Part shown: positions 16,626 to 26,236 of the stretch, one piece after another
Numbering within the stretch: the stretch's first letter is position 1
Layout: each line of letters starts with the position of its first letter
NCBI RefSeq assembly: GCF_003253485.1
Contig: NZ_QKTX01000002.1
Span: 186,001-250,000, forward strand
From: Algoriphagus aquaeductus
GTDB lineage: Bacteria; Bacteroidota; Bacteroidia; Cytophagales; Cyclobacteriaceae
Length of the DNA stretch: 64,000 bases
Direction: 5' to 3'
The notes under the pieces: generated by a model
The model's input: only the letters and a program-made list of their open reading frames with translations
Told to the model about the DNA's origin: nothing
Databases searched by the model: none
Program-made: the position numbers and the translations under genes

Positions 16626-16662
16626 TAAAAAAATGGCCTTTGTCTCCCAAAGGACAAAGGCC
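16626..16662 (-). terminator. Terminator of the S1/P1 nuclease gene
   Basis: On the minus strand GGCCTTTGTC pairs with GACAAAGGCC (plus 16635-16644 and 16653-16662) over an 8-base loop, then ATTTTTTTATA. It is a classical intrinsic terminator just downstream of the nuclease stop. Confidence 0.85.
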
Positions 16663-16683
16663 AAATTCCTCTTTAATATTTGA

Positions 16684-17457
16684 TCAAGGATAAATCTCTT
16701 CCAAAATCTGAGCTAACCGAACACTGGCAGCAATCATTCGCTCCTCGGCGATATGATAGTTGTCATACATGTATTGGTAGCTGATTTTATTGTTTTCAGG
16801 AAGATTATAGACCATTGGTCTATAGCTGACGGCTTCCTTGAGCCAATCAAGCATCGTGGCAGAGCGGTATTTTTCTTTCATTTCAGGAGTCAACCGGCGA
16901 AAGAGCTCTTCTCCGATTTCGGTATAGCTCATTCCCTGACGGTCGATCATCCCACTGTCCCAAAGTGCATGAAGATTGGTTGGTTGATTGAAAAATTCAA
17001 TCTTCACATCATTTCCTCCACGGTCGTCGCCTGTGCCCACATGAAGTGGCTGATGAATATCTTCGACCATGTGAATGAGCATTTTAAGCTTCTCGGCTTC
17101 GGTTTTAGGATCCAGTCCACCGGCTTTCAGCTCAGCTTTGATCCGTTGAATAGCCTCGTAAGCATCCCCGGTTTTCTCTTGTGTACTTGGATCGTATTCG
17201 CCGTTTTTACTGTTGAGGTAATGCCATGTGGTGGCATAATCATAGCTTCTATCTGATCGGATTTCATCCATCCAAGTACCACTTCGACCTAGGGACATCG
17301 GAAAAAGGATTTTCTCTACCTTCCTTTTAGTAGACTTTTTCATTTGCTTTTCAGCCATATACCCGATCAGGTAGTGACCCAATTGCCCCCAAGCAAATGC
17401 CTGGGAAACCATGAGACTAAAGAAAAGCGTGAGTGTGAGGGTTTGTACTCTTTTCAT
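16684..17457 (-). CDS. Secreted S1/P1-type nuclease
   Basis: 257 aa. The signal peptide ends at SQAFA so that the mature protein begins with Trp (WGQLGH), whose amino group binds zinc in P1 nuclease. Further zinc ligands appear in HYLNS (about 80), HMVEDIHQPLHVGTGDD (HxxED and HQPLH) and NLHALWDSGM. The family cleaves single-stranded nucleic acids and removes 3' phosphates with three zinc ions. It probably scavenges nucleic acids in the periplasm or outside the cell. Monocistronic with its own terminator. Confidence 0.93.
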   Translation of the reverse strand: MKRVQTLTLTLFFSLMVSQAFAWGQLGHYLIGYMAEKQMKKSTKRKVEKILFPMSLGRSGTWMDEIRSDRSYDYATTWHYLNSKNGEYDPSTQEKTGDAYEAIQRIKAELKAGGLDPKTEAEKLKMLIHMVEDIHQPLHVGTGDDRGGNDVKIEFFNQPTNLHALWDSGMIDRQGMSYTEIGEELFRRLTPEMKEKYRSATMLDWLKEAVSYRPMVYNLPENNKISYQYMYDNYHIAEERMIAASVRLAQILEEIYP

Positions 17458-17464
17458 GTTTGTA

Positions 17465-17491
17465 ATAAAAAAGCGAAGATAGACCTTCGCT
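17465..17491 (-). terminator. Terminator of the secA-SPOR-M20D operon
   Basis: On the minus strand AGCGAAG pairs with CTTCGCT (plus 17472-17478 and 17485-17491), followed by TTTTTTATTAC. It lies right after the M20D stop codon. Confidence 0.8.
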
Positions 17492-17513
17492 GAAATTTTG
17501 AGTTAAGGGAAAG

Positions 17514-18704
17514 TTAACCTTTGGAGAGTTCAGAAACAGCCAACCAAGCCATTAATCCGGCACCGATTTCCAGTGATTCTTCCTCAATGTCGAATGTAGG
17601 TGTATGTACTCCTGATACAATACCCCGAGCTTCGTTTCGGGTGCCCAATCGGTAAAAACACCCGTCAATTTCCTGGGAATAAAACGCGAAATCCTCCGCA
17701 GCCATCCAGATATCCAAATCCAGCACATTTTCCTCACCAAGATACTCCCTGGCAGCATCCATGGATCTGGCAGTCAATTCCGGATCGTTCTTGAGAAAAG
17801 GGTACCCCTTTCGGATTTCGAAATCCAATTCCCCGCCCATTCCTTCGACGATACCATGAGCGATTTGAAGCATCTTCTCATGAGCCTTGGCTCTCCAAGC
17901 CTCATCAAGTGTACGGAATGTCCCTTGGATTTTTACCTCATTTGGGATCACGTTGGTAGCTCCCAGTGCCTCCACTCGGCCAAAAGAAAGCACGGAAGGG
18001 ATTTTGGGATTGGCTACGCGACTGACGATCTGTTGAAGTGCTACAATCATATGGGAAGAAATCAACACGGGATCGATGAATGTCTCGGGCATGGCACCAT
18101 GTCCGCCTTTCCCTTTCACGGTGATATAGATTTCATCCGTACTTGCCATGTAAAGACCAGGACGGAAACCCACTTTCCCAGCTGGGATCATCGGCATCAC
18201 ATGTTGACCGATAATCGAATTAGGCCGTGGATTTTCCAGAACTTTATCCTTGATCATCAGCGATGCACCTCCAGGAACCAATTCTTCTCCCGGTTGGAAG
18301 ATCAGCTTGATGGTTCCTTCAAATTGGTCTTTTACCTCGTTGAGGATTTTGGCTGCGCCTAAAAGTGAAGCCGTGTGAGCATCGTGTCCACAGGCATGCA
18401 TGACTCCGGGGTTCTGTGATTTGTAAGGAACATCATTTGCCTCCACGATAGGGAGCGCGTCCATATCTGCCCGAAGGGCAATGACTTTTTTGTCAGGGTT
18501 TTTTCCTTTGATCAAGACCGACCAGCCTGTAGTGGCCTTAGATTCGATCTCTGTAATTCCTATTTGCCGAAGTTTTTCCTCGACAAAGGCGGCAGTTTTA
18601 AACTCTTTGAACGAAAGTTCGGGATTGGCATGCAGATGTCTTCTATTGCTGATGACTTCTTCTTTGTATTCCTTAGCCAGGAATTTAATTCTGTCCTTGA
18701 GCAT
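17514..18704 (-). CDS. M20D amidohydrolase (N-acyl-amino-acid/hippurate type)
   Basis: 396 aa. Motifs of the AbgB/HipO branch are ALRADMDALPI (about 99-109), HACGHDAHTA (about 123, metal ligands), IFQPGEELVPGGA (catalytic Glu) and the late AAEDFAFYSQEI. The family uses a dinuclear metal centre to hydrolyse N-acylated amino acids. Its start overlaps the end of the upstream SPOR lipoprotein gene by 20 bp, so it is the third gene of an operon led by secA. No functional link to secretion is evident. An N-terminal signal peptide is absent, so it acts in the cytoplasm. Confidence 0.93.
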   Translation of the reverse strand: MLKDRIKFLAKEYKEEVISNRRHLHANPELSFKEFKTAAFVEEKLRQIGITEIESKATTGWSVLIKGKNPDKKVIALRADMDALPIVEANDVPYKSQNPGVMHACGHDAHTASLLGAAKILNEVKDQFEGTIKLIFQPGEELVPGGASLMIKDKVLENPRPNSIIGQHVMPMIPAGKVGFRPGLYMASTDEIYITVKGKGGHGAMPETFIDPVLISSHMIVALQQIVSRVANPKIPSVLSFGRVEALGATNVIPNEVKIQGTFRTLDEAWRAKAHEKMLQIAHGIVEGMGGELDFEIRKGYPFLKNDPELTARSMDAAREYLGEENVLDLDIWMAAEDFAFYSQEIDGCFYRLGTRNEARGIVSGVHTPTFDIEEESLEIGAGLMAWLAVSELSKG

Positions 18705-19227
18705 TTTGATCGGTCGTTACGGGAGAGGAATACTCCTTTCGCTGAAATCTGTCCTGAATGATTCGGGCAGTTGGAAATTGGGATTTAACTTTTGAAAATA
18801 CCCGCTGAGCTTCGAATTTGTAAGCATATTGACCCACTTTTACCAAATATCTGGGTTGCTGATACTGCATTTCCGGGTTTATATCCGGAAAATATAAGGC
18901 TAGGTCATCCCGGGTTTTGAATGCCTCATTTCTGTCAATACCCGAATAAACCAAGACAGTAAATCCACTGAAATAGGCTTCTGATTTATTTTTTTCAAAA
19001 GTCCTTTTTTGCAAATCGGACAATTGACCATCCACTGCTTGCGAAGAGGAAATTATCTCCAAATCTGCAGTACTGTTTGAATTGCGGTAATCAGGGAAAT
19101 CAGGTAGTACACCTGAAAGATCCTCTTGATAATTAGAATATACAGATGCACCGCTTCCTGAAACACCACCTGAAGTTTTGCAACCCAAAATCAAACAGGA
19201 AAATCCAATTACCCAGAGTTTTTTCAT
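18685..19227 (-). CDS. SPOR-domain lipoprotein
   Basis: 180 aa. The signal sequence ends in a lipobox (SCLILGCKTSGG), so the Cys at about 16 would be lipidated. The C-terminal region, FTVLVYSGIDRNEAFKTRDDLALYF and PRYLVKVGQYAYKFEAQRVF (read as FTVLVYSGIDRNEAF and YLVKVGQYAYKFEAQRVF), matches the SPOR fold, which binds denuded glycan strands of septal peptidoglycan. It starts 6 bp after secA and overlaps the M20D gene. It is probably an envelope or division protein. Confidence 0.8.
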   Translation of the reverse strand: MKKLWVIGFSCLILGCKTSGGVSGSGASVYSNYQEDLSGVLPDFPDYRNSNSTADLEIISSSQAVDGQLSDLQKRTFEKNKSEAYFSGFTVLVYSGIDRNEAFKTRDDLALYFPDINPEMQYQQPRYLVKVGQYAYKFEAQRVFSKVKSQFPTARIIQDRFQRKEYSSPVTTDQNAQGQN

Positions 19228-19233
19228 AAGCTG

Positions 19234-22200
19234 TTAATGTTCAATTACGACACAAGTCCCATTTACAATATCCTGCTCGACACTTTTGTATTTGACATCC
19301 ATCTTAGTGCTTCCATCCTTGTACTGAACGGATACTTTGTCATTTCGACCATACACCTTCTCCGTTTTTCGGGGTGCGACAGGTTGTGGAGCAGTCCTGC
19401 CAGCTGCAGCAGCAGCTGCCACGGCACGATTTGCACCTGGATTCAGGGTACTCCCCACTTCAGCTTTTGACGCATGAACTTTTGGTTCGGGAGCACGCTG
19501 CACTTGAGCTTGCTGTACCTGAGCCGGATCCTGCTTCGGCAAATCGGCTCGGCTCAAGAACGAAATCATGTCTTCATTGAGTTTGCCTATGAATCGCTTG
19601 AACATCTCAAACGCCTCAAACTTATAGATCAAGAGCGGGTCTTTTTGTTCGTAAACGGCATTCTGAACCGATTGCTTCAAGTCATCCATATCCCTGAGAT
19701 GTTCTTTCCAGTTCTGGTCAATAATGGCAAGGGATACATTTTTTTCAATGGCCCGGATCAGCTCGTGACCATCGGTATGAATGGTTTTTTCCAGATTGCA
19801 GACGATTCCTATTTGTTTGATTCCGTCCGTAATCGGTACCATGATATCTTTTACAGTACCTCCTCTTTCTTCAAATACTCTCTTGAATATGGGTAGGGCA
19901 GTCTGGGCAATGTCTCCATTTTTCTTCTGATAGGTTTCAAAAGCAACGGAATAAAGCTCTTGGGTAAGTTTTTGAGCATCTTTGGTTTTGAGATCGTTTT
20001 CTGAAATCGGATAATCTACTCCCAGAGTGGTGAAAACATTCATTCTCAGGTTTTCCGCATCCTCTGTCGATTTACCCATCTCGACAAGACTCTCGCAAAC
20101 ATCAAACAAAATATTAAGGATGTCCAATTCCAATCTGTCCCCTTTAAGGGCATTTCTTCTACGCTTGTAGACTACCTCTCGCTGAGAGTTCATGACGTCA
20201 TCGTATTCGAGGAGGCGCTTTCTGGTGCCAAAGTTATTTTCCTCGACTTTGCGCTGAGCTCTCTCAATGGATTTGGTGATCATGCTATGCTGAATCACCT
20301 CGCCTTCCTCAAGACCCATTCGGTCCATCAGCTTGGCGATTCGATCCGAACCGAAAAGTCGCATCAAGCTGTCTTCGAGAGAAACAAAGAACTGGGAAGA
20401 ACCCACGTCACCTTGACGGCCGGAACGGCCACGAAGCTGACGGTCCACACGTCGGGATTCGTGACGCTCAGTACCGATGATCGCCAGACCTCCGGCCTTT
20501 CGAGACTCCGGCGTCAATTTGATATCCGTACCACGACCGGCCATGTTGGTAGCAATGGTCACAGTGCCCGGCTTACCGGCCTCAGCTACAATGTCTGCCT
20601 CACGGGCGTGCTGCTTGGCATTCAATACTTGATGCGGAATTTTCTTCAGCGTCAGCATTCGGCTGAGTACTTCAGAGATTTCTACTGAGGTAGTACCGAC
20701 AAGTACCGGTCTTCCTTGAGCGACCAATTCATTGATTTCGTCGGTGACCGCATTGAATTTTTCCCTTACTGTTTTATAAACTTTATCTTCCCGATCCTGA
20801 CGAATAATTGGCTTATTGGTAGGGATGACGACCACATCCAACTTATAAATTTCCCAAAATTCTCCCGCTTCTGTTTCAGCCGTTCCGGTCATACCAGCCA
20901 ACTTATGATACATCCGGAAGTAATTCTGCAGGGTAATCGTCGCATAGGTTTGCGTTGCGTCTTCGACTTTTACGTTTTCTTTGGCTTCGATCGCTTGGTG
21001 CAATCCGTCGGAATATCGACGGCCCTCCATGACACGACCCGTCTGCTCGTCAACGATTTTCACTTTTCCGTCCACGATAATGTATTCGGTATCGCGCTCA
21101 AACATGCAATACGCCTTGAGCAATTGGTTGACGGTATGGATACGCTGGGCTTTTACGCTGTAATCTTTGATGACCTCTTCCTTACGGATAAGCTTCTCTT
21201 TGTCATCTATAGCGGTGTCTTTTTCCAATTCGGCGATCACTACCCCGATATCCGGAAGGATAAAGAAGTTAGCGTCCTCATTTTTGGTAGTCATCGCTTC
21301 GATACCTCTGTCGGTCAAATCGACTACGTTCGTTTTCTCATCGATAGTAAACAATAGCGGCTCATCAGCTTCAGGCATATTCCGCTTGTTGTCCTGGAGG
21401 TAATAATTCTCTGTTTTTTGAAGAATCACCCGGATACCAGGCTCGGAAAGGTACTTGATCAGCGGCTTATATTTTGGAATACCTCTATAAGCCCTAAAAA
21501 GTGCCAAACCGCCTTCTTTTTCATTACCATCAGCGATGTGTTTTTTGGCTGATGCCAAAAATCCCTGAATCAATTTGCGCTGCTCATCCACCAAAGCAGC
21601 CACTCTCGGCTTCATTTGGTCAAACTCATGCACATCTCCACGAGGAACAGGCCCAGAAATAATCAATGGAGTACGGGCATCGTCAATCAGGACTGAGTCC
21701 ACCTCATCCACCATAGCAAAGTGATGCTTGCCCTGAACCAGATCACCTGCCTCACGGGCCATATTGTCGCGTAGGTAATCAAAGCCAAATTCATTGTTGG
21801 TACCGTATACGATATCACTTGAATAGGCTTTTTTTCTACCGGGAGAGTTGGGCTGATACTTGTCAATACAATCGACTGTCAATCCGTGAAATTCAAAAAG
21901 TGGGGCATTCCACTCGGAGTCCCGCTTGGCCAGATAATCGTTAACTGTTACCAAATGGACGCCTCTTCCGGAAAGCGCATTTAGAAATGCAGGGAGGGTG
22001 GAAACCAGTGTTTTCCCTTCACCCGTAGCCATTTCGGCGATTTTTCCTTTGTGAAGGACCATGCCCCCGATGAGCTGAACATCATAGTGGACCATATCCC
22101 ATACGACCTCATTGCCTGCAGCGATCCATTTGTTATGCCAGATAGCCTTTTCGCCCTGAATTTCCACATTGGGCTTACGGGCCGCAAGCTCCCTGTCGTA

Positions 22201-22614
22201 GCTATTGGCAGCGACTTCAAGCTTTCCATTCTCCTTAAACCTGCGGGCGGTTTCCTTCACAATCGCAAAAGCCTGAGACATTACCTCATCCAGGACTTTT
22301 TCTAACTCCGAGTCCCGTTCCTTTTCCAACTTGTCTATTTCATTGAAAAGCTGGTCTTTTTGATGGATCGCTTCCGAAGGCAGCGCGTCAATTTGACCCC
22401 TTAAGTCCGCAATTTTCCCATCAATGGATTGGAGCCGGTCATTGATTTTGTTACGGATTTCCTGAGTCTTTTCCCTAAGCTGATCATCACTGAGGGATTT
22501 TAACCCTGAAAAAACCTGATTGATTTCAGTGACTTTGGGTAGGAGTTCTTTGATATCTCGGTCGGATTTGGTGCCGAATATTTTGGCCAATCCTTTTGCA
22601 ATAAAATCTAGCAT
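19234..22614 (-). CDS. secA: Preprotein translocase ATPase SecA
   Basis: 1126 aa, the long form usual in Bacteroidota (E. coli about 900). The nucleotide-binding domain shows AEMATGEGKTL (Walker A, about 192-202), VDEVDSVLIDDARTPLIISG (DEAD-type) and LVGTTSVEISE. Domain II shows ATNMAGRGTDIKL and RQLRGRSGRQGD. The C-terminus ends in a basic linker rich in Ala/Gln and TCVVIEH, with no CxC-type zinc tail for SecB binding, as expected in this phylum. It drives protein export through SecYEG. It heads an operon with the SPOR lipoprotein and the M20D hydrolase. Confidence 0.97.
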   Translation of the reverse strand: MLDFIAKGLAKIFGTKSDRDIKELLPKVTEINQVFSGLKSLSDDQLREKTQEIRNKINDRLQSIDGKIADLRGQIDALPSEAIHQKDQLFNEIDKLEKERDSELEKVLDEVMSQAFAIVKETARRFKENGKLEVAANSYDRELAARKPNVEIQGEKAIWHNKWIAAGNEVVWDMVHYDVQLIGGMVLHKGKIAEMATGEGKTLVSTLPAFLNALSGRGVHLVTVNDYLAKRDSEWNAPLFEFHGLTVDCIDKYQPNSPGRKKAYSSDIVYGTNNEFGFDYLRDNMAREAGDLVQGKHHFAMVDEVDSVLIDDARTPLIISGPVPRGDVHEFDQMKPRVAALVDEQRKLIQGFLASAKKHIADGNEKEGGLALFRAYRGIPKYKPLIKYLSEPGIRVILQKTENYYLQDNKRNMPEADEPLLFTIDEKTNVVDLTDRGIEAMTTKNEDANFFILPDIGVVIAELEKDTAIDDKEKLIRKEEVIKDYSVKAQRIHTVNQLLKAYCMFERDTEYIIVDGKVKIVDEQTGRVMEGRRYSDGLHQAIEAKENVKVEDATQTYATITLQNYFRMYHKLAGMTGTAETEAGEFWEIYKLDVVVIPTNKPIIRQDREDKVYKTVREKFNAVTDEINELVAQGRPVLVGTTSVEISEVLSRMLTLKKIPHQVLNAKQHAREADIVAEAGKPGTVTIATNMAGRGTDIKLTPESRKAGGLAIIGTERHESRRVDRQLRGRSGRQGDVGSSQFFVSLEDSLMRLFGSDRIAKLMDRMGLEEGEVIQHSMITKSIERAQRKVEENNFGTRKRLLEYDDVMNSQREVVYKRRRNALKGDRLELDILNILFDVCESLVEMGKSTEDAENLRMNVFTTLGVDYPISENDLKTKDAQKLTQELYSVAFETYQKKNGDIAQTALPIFKRVFEERGGTVKDIMVPITDGIKQIGIVCNLEKTIHTDGHELIRAIEKNVSLAIIDQNWKEHLRDMDDLKQSVQNAVYEQKDPLLIYKFEAFEMFKRFIGKLNEDMISFLSRADLPKQDPAQVQQAQVQRAPEPKVHASKAEVGSTLNPGANRAVAAAAAAGRTAPQPVAPRKTEKVYGRNDKVSVQYKDGSTKMDVKYKSVEQDIVNGTCVVIEH

Positions 22615-22714
22615 GATGTTGAGTTGGATCCCTTTTTGGGGGCCTAAAAATAAGCCCTTTTTGTTAGAATTGATAATTTAGCCTCCCAGTAGAAAGGCTA
22701 GGTTGTTGAATGGT

Positions 22715-23488
22715 TTAAATGTTTATTTTTCCTTTGAAAACCTGTTCTGCCGGCCCAATCAGCCAGATGTCCTGAAATCCACCGGACGAGTTTGGACGGA
22801 ATCTTACAGACAGTTTTCCACCAAGCGTCGTGATTTTTATCTCATTCTGATTGGTTTGAGTTCCATATACCAAAGCTGCTGCTGTCACGCCTGTCCCGCA
22901 AGAAAACGTCTCATTTTCTACTCCACGCTCATAGGTCCGGACAAACACTTCATCATCCTTGATACCCTCCACAAAATTGACATTAGTTCCGGCGGGAGCG
23001 TAGCAGGGGTCATATCGGATAGATTTACCCTGGTCAAAAACAGGATAATCCCTCACATGTTCTACAAATCGGATATGATGAGGGGAGCCCGTATGAACAA
23101 AGTAATCGCCCATACTTTCTTCTATTCCTTTCACATTTCCCATCAAAAGCTCCACTTGATCTCCTTTCAAAACAGCTTCGTGAGGACCATCAATTGCGAG
23201 AAAATGGGTTTGTTCTTTGATAATTCCAAGAAAGGAAGAAAAAGCAACAGCACATCGGGCACCGTTTCCACACATACTTTGTGATCCATCCGCATTGAAA
23301 TAGATCATTTCGAAATCATAATCTGCATGATTTCTGATCAGGATCAGGCCATCCGCGCCGATTCCGAATTTGCGGTCACAAAGCTTTTGTACCTTGGCCA
23401 AATCATTTTGATCAAATCGTTCCTCACGGTCATCGATCATGACAAAATCATTTCCAGTTCCTTGGTATTTGTAAAATGAAAGTTCCAT
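22715..23488 (-). CDS. dapF: Diaminopimelate epimerase DapF
   Basis: 257 aa. It interconverts LL- and meso-diaminopimelate for lysine and peptidoglycan synthesis. Both catalytic Cys motifs are present: SMCGNGARCAVAF (about 73) and FSCGTGVTAAAL (about 207). The opening FYKYQGTGNDFVMID is the family's N-terminal signature. Cytoplasmic, apparently monocistronic; the downstream gap to secA holds two weak hairpins but no clear terminator. Confidence 0.95.
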   Translation of the reverse strand: MELSFYKYQGTGNDFVMIDDREERFDQNDLAKVQKLCDRKFGIGADGLILIRNHADYDFEMIYFNADGSQSMCGNGARCAVAFSSFLGIIKEQTHFLAIDGPHEAVLKGDQVELLMGNVKGIEESMGDYFVHTGSPHHIRFVEHVRDYPVFDQGKSIRYDPCYAPAGTNVNFVEGIKDDEVFVRTYERGVENETFSCGTGVTAAALVYGTQTNQNEIKITTLGGKLSVRFRPNSSGGFQDIWLIGPAEQVFKGKINI

Positions 23489-23677
23489 TAGATTGTCCTC
23501 GAAGGTGAGACAGACAAAAACTTATCCATACCTACACCAAACCACAAACTTAACCAACTTGTCACAAAATCAGACTTATTGTCTGGGTATCAATTCCAAA
23601 TTCGTCAGATTATCTCTAGCTTTTGCAACTATATCCTGTTTAAGCTGGTTTTTTTCAAAACCTAAATTCCAACGTCA

Positions 23678-24436
23678 ATGAAACATCAAAACACAGACAA
23701 AAGCCGAAGATCATTTCTATCCCAAACTTCAAAAGCTGGACTTGCGGTAGGTTTGATCGGTTCATCCTTTTCCGAATTGCTCGCCAATGGGATGGGAATA
23801 CCTGCTGATTTTTCGGTGGCTACCGGTTTTTCTCAAAGTCCACTTAACTACTCCTATCAAGCATTGGAGCCGCACATCGATGCAAGAACCATGGAGATTC
23901 ATTATACCAAACACGCTGCATCTTATGCTAGCAACCTAAATGATGCGGCAAAGGAGGAAGGAGTGGACACCTCTAAGCCTTTGGAAGAGGTATTGAAATC
24001 CATTTCCAAATACAGTGTTAAAATGAGAAATAATGCCGGTGGACATTATAACCACGAGCTATTTTGGAGCGTCATGAGTCCCAAGGGTGGGGGAAAACCA
24101 GAAGGAAAACTATTGGAGGCTATTTCTTCTTCTTTTGGATCTTATGAAGCATTTGTGACCCAATTTGAAAATGCCGCCAAATCTCGTTTTGGCTCCGGTT
24201 GGGCGTGGTTGATTGTACAGCCTGGCGCCAAATTGGCCGTCTCTTCCACAGCCAATCAGGACAATCCCCTGATGGATTTGGCCGAAACGAAGGGCATTCC
24301 CATCTTAGGATTGGATGTTTGGGAACATGCGTATTACCTCCATTACCAAAACCGAAGACCGGATTATGTGACCGCTTTTTGGAATTTGGTGGATTGGAAA
24401 GCTGTAAGCGCAAGATTCGAATTAGCCATCAATTGA
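23678..24436 (+). CDS. Tat-exported Fe/Mn superoxide dismutase
   Basis: 252 aa. The N-terminus has a twin-arginine signal ([22 protein letters not shown], read as SRRSFLSQ followed by AGLAVGLIG), so the enzyme should be exported folded with its metal. The catalytic domain shows the metal ligands: His in [10 protein letters not shown], His in [10 protein letters not shown] (also active-site Tyr/His), and Asp and His in [27 protein letters not shown] marks the iron/manganese family; Fe or Mn cannot be decided. Most bacterial Fe/Mn-SODs are cytoplasmic, so export points to defence against extracytoplasmic superoxide. Confidence 0.92.
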   Translation: MKHQNTDKSRRSFLSQTSKAGLAVGLIGSSFSELLANGMGIPADFSVATGFSQSPLNYSYQALEPHIDARTMEIHYTKHAASYASNLNDAAKEEGVDTSKPLEEVLKSISKYSVKMRNNAGGHYNHELFWSVMSPKGGGKPEGKLLEAISSSFGSYEAFVTQFENAAKSRFGSGWAWLIVQPGAKLAVSSTANQDNPLMDLAETKGIPILGLDVWEHAYYLHYQNRRPDYVTAFWNLVDWKAVSARFELAIN

Positions 24437-24460
24437 CTGTAAATCAATGCTTTTTAAATT

Positions 24461-24491
24461 GAGGAGGGGCTTATGCCTCTCCTCTTTTTTT
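24461..24491 (+). terminator. Intrinsic terminator after superoxide dismutase
   Basis: GAGGAGGGGC (24461-24470), loop TTAT, GCCTCTCCTC (24475-24484) form a ten-pair stem with one G-T pair, followed by seven T. Confidence 0.92.
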
Positions 24492-24623
24492 GAGGTAAAA
24501 AACTTGCCTTTGGAATAAGTCTTCTCATTTCCATTTAGCTATCGCACGCTATTATCACCCGGCACATTCAACTTTTTTGGCAACGGGCTTGAAATGCTAA
24601 AGGAAACCAAACTTAAACTTAAC

Positions 24624-25385
24624 ATGAAAAAAACAGTTGTTTTAGCCCTATCCTTGTGCCTGGCATGGACCTTTACTTCCTGCAATGTAAGTGATGAACC
24701 ACAAAACACCGATCCGCAGACCCAATCCAAACTAAGCGCGACTGCATCCGGATCCTCTTCAGGAAGTGCCGAAAATGCAAGAATTATTGTAAGTGGGTTT
24801 GCAGTCAATCAGCTTACAGTGGGCACCCAGAATGTAGAAATGAAATATTACGCCAAAGCTGATTTGCTGGCAGGAATCAATCTTGGAAATCTGCAACTGA
24901 AGTCAAACGTAAGTACGGGACTTCAAACCTCATCATCGTCCCAAAAATCTACAGTATTAATTGCATCTGGGGAATCGAGATTGGCTGTCATCGGAGAAGG
25001 GGGAACACCTGAAGGTAACTATCGGGAAGTCAGTTTTCAACTTTTCAAAAATACAAGCGCCAACAGCAATGACCCAATGCACCAGAAGTCACTTTTGATC
25101 ACTGGGGAAATCAACGGTAAACTGACTACCATTTGGACCGAAAGGGAAAGTACTCTCAGAGCCGTTTCCGAATCAAGTACCGGAGTGGAAGTGGATGGAA
25201 ATTCAGAACTGGTGCTCAATTTTGATCTAAGAAAACTATTTGAAGGGGTGAATTTTGCAACCGCACTGGATGCCAATGGCGACGGTAGAATCGAAATCGG
25301 TCCAAACAGTCCTGATGGAAACGCCGCAATTTTCAGTAGAATTGAGAGCAATCTTTCCTCTTCCGTGATTCTTCAGAAACGATAA
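24624..25385 (+). CDS. Lipoprotein of unknown function with EF-hand-like loop
   Basis: 253 aa from ATG 24624 (MKKTVVLALSLCLAW...), which begins a clear lipoprotein signal with lipobox FTSC; an upstream in-frame start adds ten unlikely residues. A Ser/Ala-rich linker follows. The body is beta-rich (YREVSFQLFKN, LLITGEINGKLTTIWTERE), resembling the DUF4382-type surface lipoproteins of Bacteroidota, but I do not recognise the family with certainty. Near the C-terminus ALDANGDGRIEIGP looks like a calcium-binding EF-hand/dockerin-type loop. It is followed by a strong terminator, so it is a single gene. Confidence 0.75.
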   Translation: MKKTVVLALSLCLAWTFTSCNVSDEPQNTDPQTQSKLSATASGSSSGSAENARIIVSGFAVNQLTVGTQNVEMKYYAKADLLAGINLGNLQLKSNVSTGLQTSSSSQKSTVLIASGESRLAVIGEGGTPEGNYREVSFQLFKNTSANSNDPMHQKSLLITGEINGKLTTIWTERESTLRAVSESSTGVEVDGNSELVLNFDLRKLFEGVNFATALDANGDGRIEIGPNSPDGNAAIFSRIESNLSSSVILQKR

Positions 25386-25409
25386 TTCCAATCCACACAT
25401 GATTAACCA

Positions 25410-25440
25410 AGCCGATCAGGAAACAGATCGGCTTTTTTTG
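25410..25440 (+). terminator. Intrinsic terminator after the lipoprotein gene
   Basis: AAGCCGATC (25410-25418), loop of eight, GATCGGCTT (25427-25435) and a T run to 25440. Confidence 0.92.
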
Positions 25441-25533
25441 TTTTTTCTGTCTCATCAAGTAATTCTGTCAACGATTTTTCATTTATCAGATCAATTTGAC
25501 TTATTTCAGGACTCAATCTCCAAAAGTAGTTCC

Positions 25534-26001
25534 ATGCAAGATCCTAAGTCACTCACTTCAGTTGCTCTTTTTCATCAAACCTTTAAGCATCCGGTACTTC
25601 CCGAGCCTACAATTCCATCAGAAACGCGCTGTAATCTTCGTCTTTCCCTTTTATCCGAGGAATTGAAAGAGTTGGAAGAAGCCATCGAAAACAAAGATCT
25701 GGTGGAGATAGCCGATGCACTTTGTGATCTTCAGTACGTGCTTTCCGGTGCAATCTTGGAATTTGGCTTAGGAGAAAAATTCAAAGCGCTCTTTGATGAA
25801 GTGCAGCGCTCCAATATGAGCAAGGCATGCAAAACTGAGGCAGAAGCCAAGGCAACAGTAAAACACTATGAAGACAAAGGCACGCCTTGCTTTTATGAAA
25901 AAGAAGGAGATCTGTTTTTGGTGTTTAGAGAAGGAGATCACAAGACGCTGAAATCCGTGAATTACTCTCCGGCAGATTTGAAGGGGATATTGGAGAAATA
26001 A
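25534..26001 (+). CDS. MazG-like nucleotide pyrophosphohydrolase
   Basis: About 155 aa from ATG 25534 (MQDPKSLTSV); the frame is open upstream to 25399, but that would start inside a terminator hairpin. The all-alpha NTP-pyrophosphatase motif is visible: EELKELEEAIENKDLVEIADALCDLQYV (read as EELKELEEAIE and EIADALCDLQYV), giving the ExxE and ExxD metal ligands. The C-terminal part (KHYEDKGTPCFYEKEGDLFLVFRE) is typical of the phosphoribosyl-ATP-pyrophosphohydrolase-like proteins of Bacteroidota. It likely cleans the nucleotide pool; substrate not known. Confidence 0.85.
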   Translation: MQDPKSLTSVALFHQTFKHPVLPEPTIPSETRCNLRLSLLSEELKELEEAIENKDLVEIADALCDLQYVLSGAILEFGLGEKFKALFDEVQRSNMSKACKTEAEAKATVKHYEDKGTPCFYEKEGDLFLVFREGDHKTLKSVNYSPADLKGILEK

Positions 26002-26021
26002 GCCGATAAACAACATTGAAA

Positions 26022-26056
26022 AACCGGTCGGAATCCTCTGATCGGTTTATTTTTTT
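26022..26056 (+). terminator. Terminator of the MazG-like gene
   Basis: AACCGGTC (26022-26029), ten-base loop, GATCGGTT (26040-26047), then TATTTTTTT. Confidence 0.8.
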
Positions 26057-26069
26057 GCCTAAATACAAA

Positions 26070-26093
26070 AAGCCCCGCATTTATGCGAGGCTT
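26070..26093 (-). terminator. Terminator of tRNA-Leu
   Basis: An 11-base stem with one mismatch (plus 26070-26080 and 26083-26093) and a two-base loop as drawn; on the minus strand it is followed by TTTTTGTATTT. Confidence 0.8.
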
Positions 26094-26096
26094 CTG

Positions 26097-26181
26097 TACC
26101 AGGAGCGGGAATCGAACCCGCACGGCCGATATGGCCACAAGATTTTAAGTCTTGCGTGTCTACCTATTCCACCATCCCGGC
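26097..26181 (-). tRNA. tRNA-Leu (anticodon TAA)
   Basis: 85 nt class II tRNA. Acceptor GCCGGGA/TCCTGGT, anticodon stem CAAGA/TCTTG with loop CTTAAAA (anticodon TAA), long variable arm around GGCCATATCGGCC, and T loop TTCGATT. Confidence 0.93.
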
Positions 26182-26236
26182 TTGCTCTACCTTTTCGTAG
26201 AGATTTCAGTCATCAAATCTACTATGTCCTGAAATG

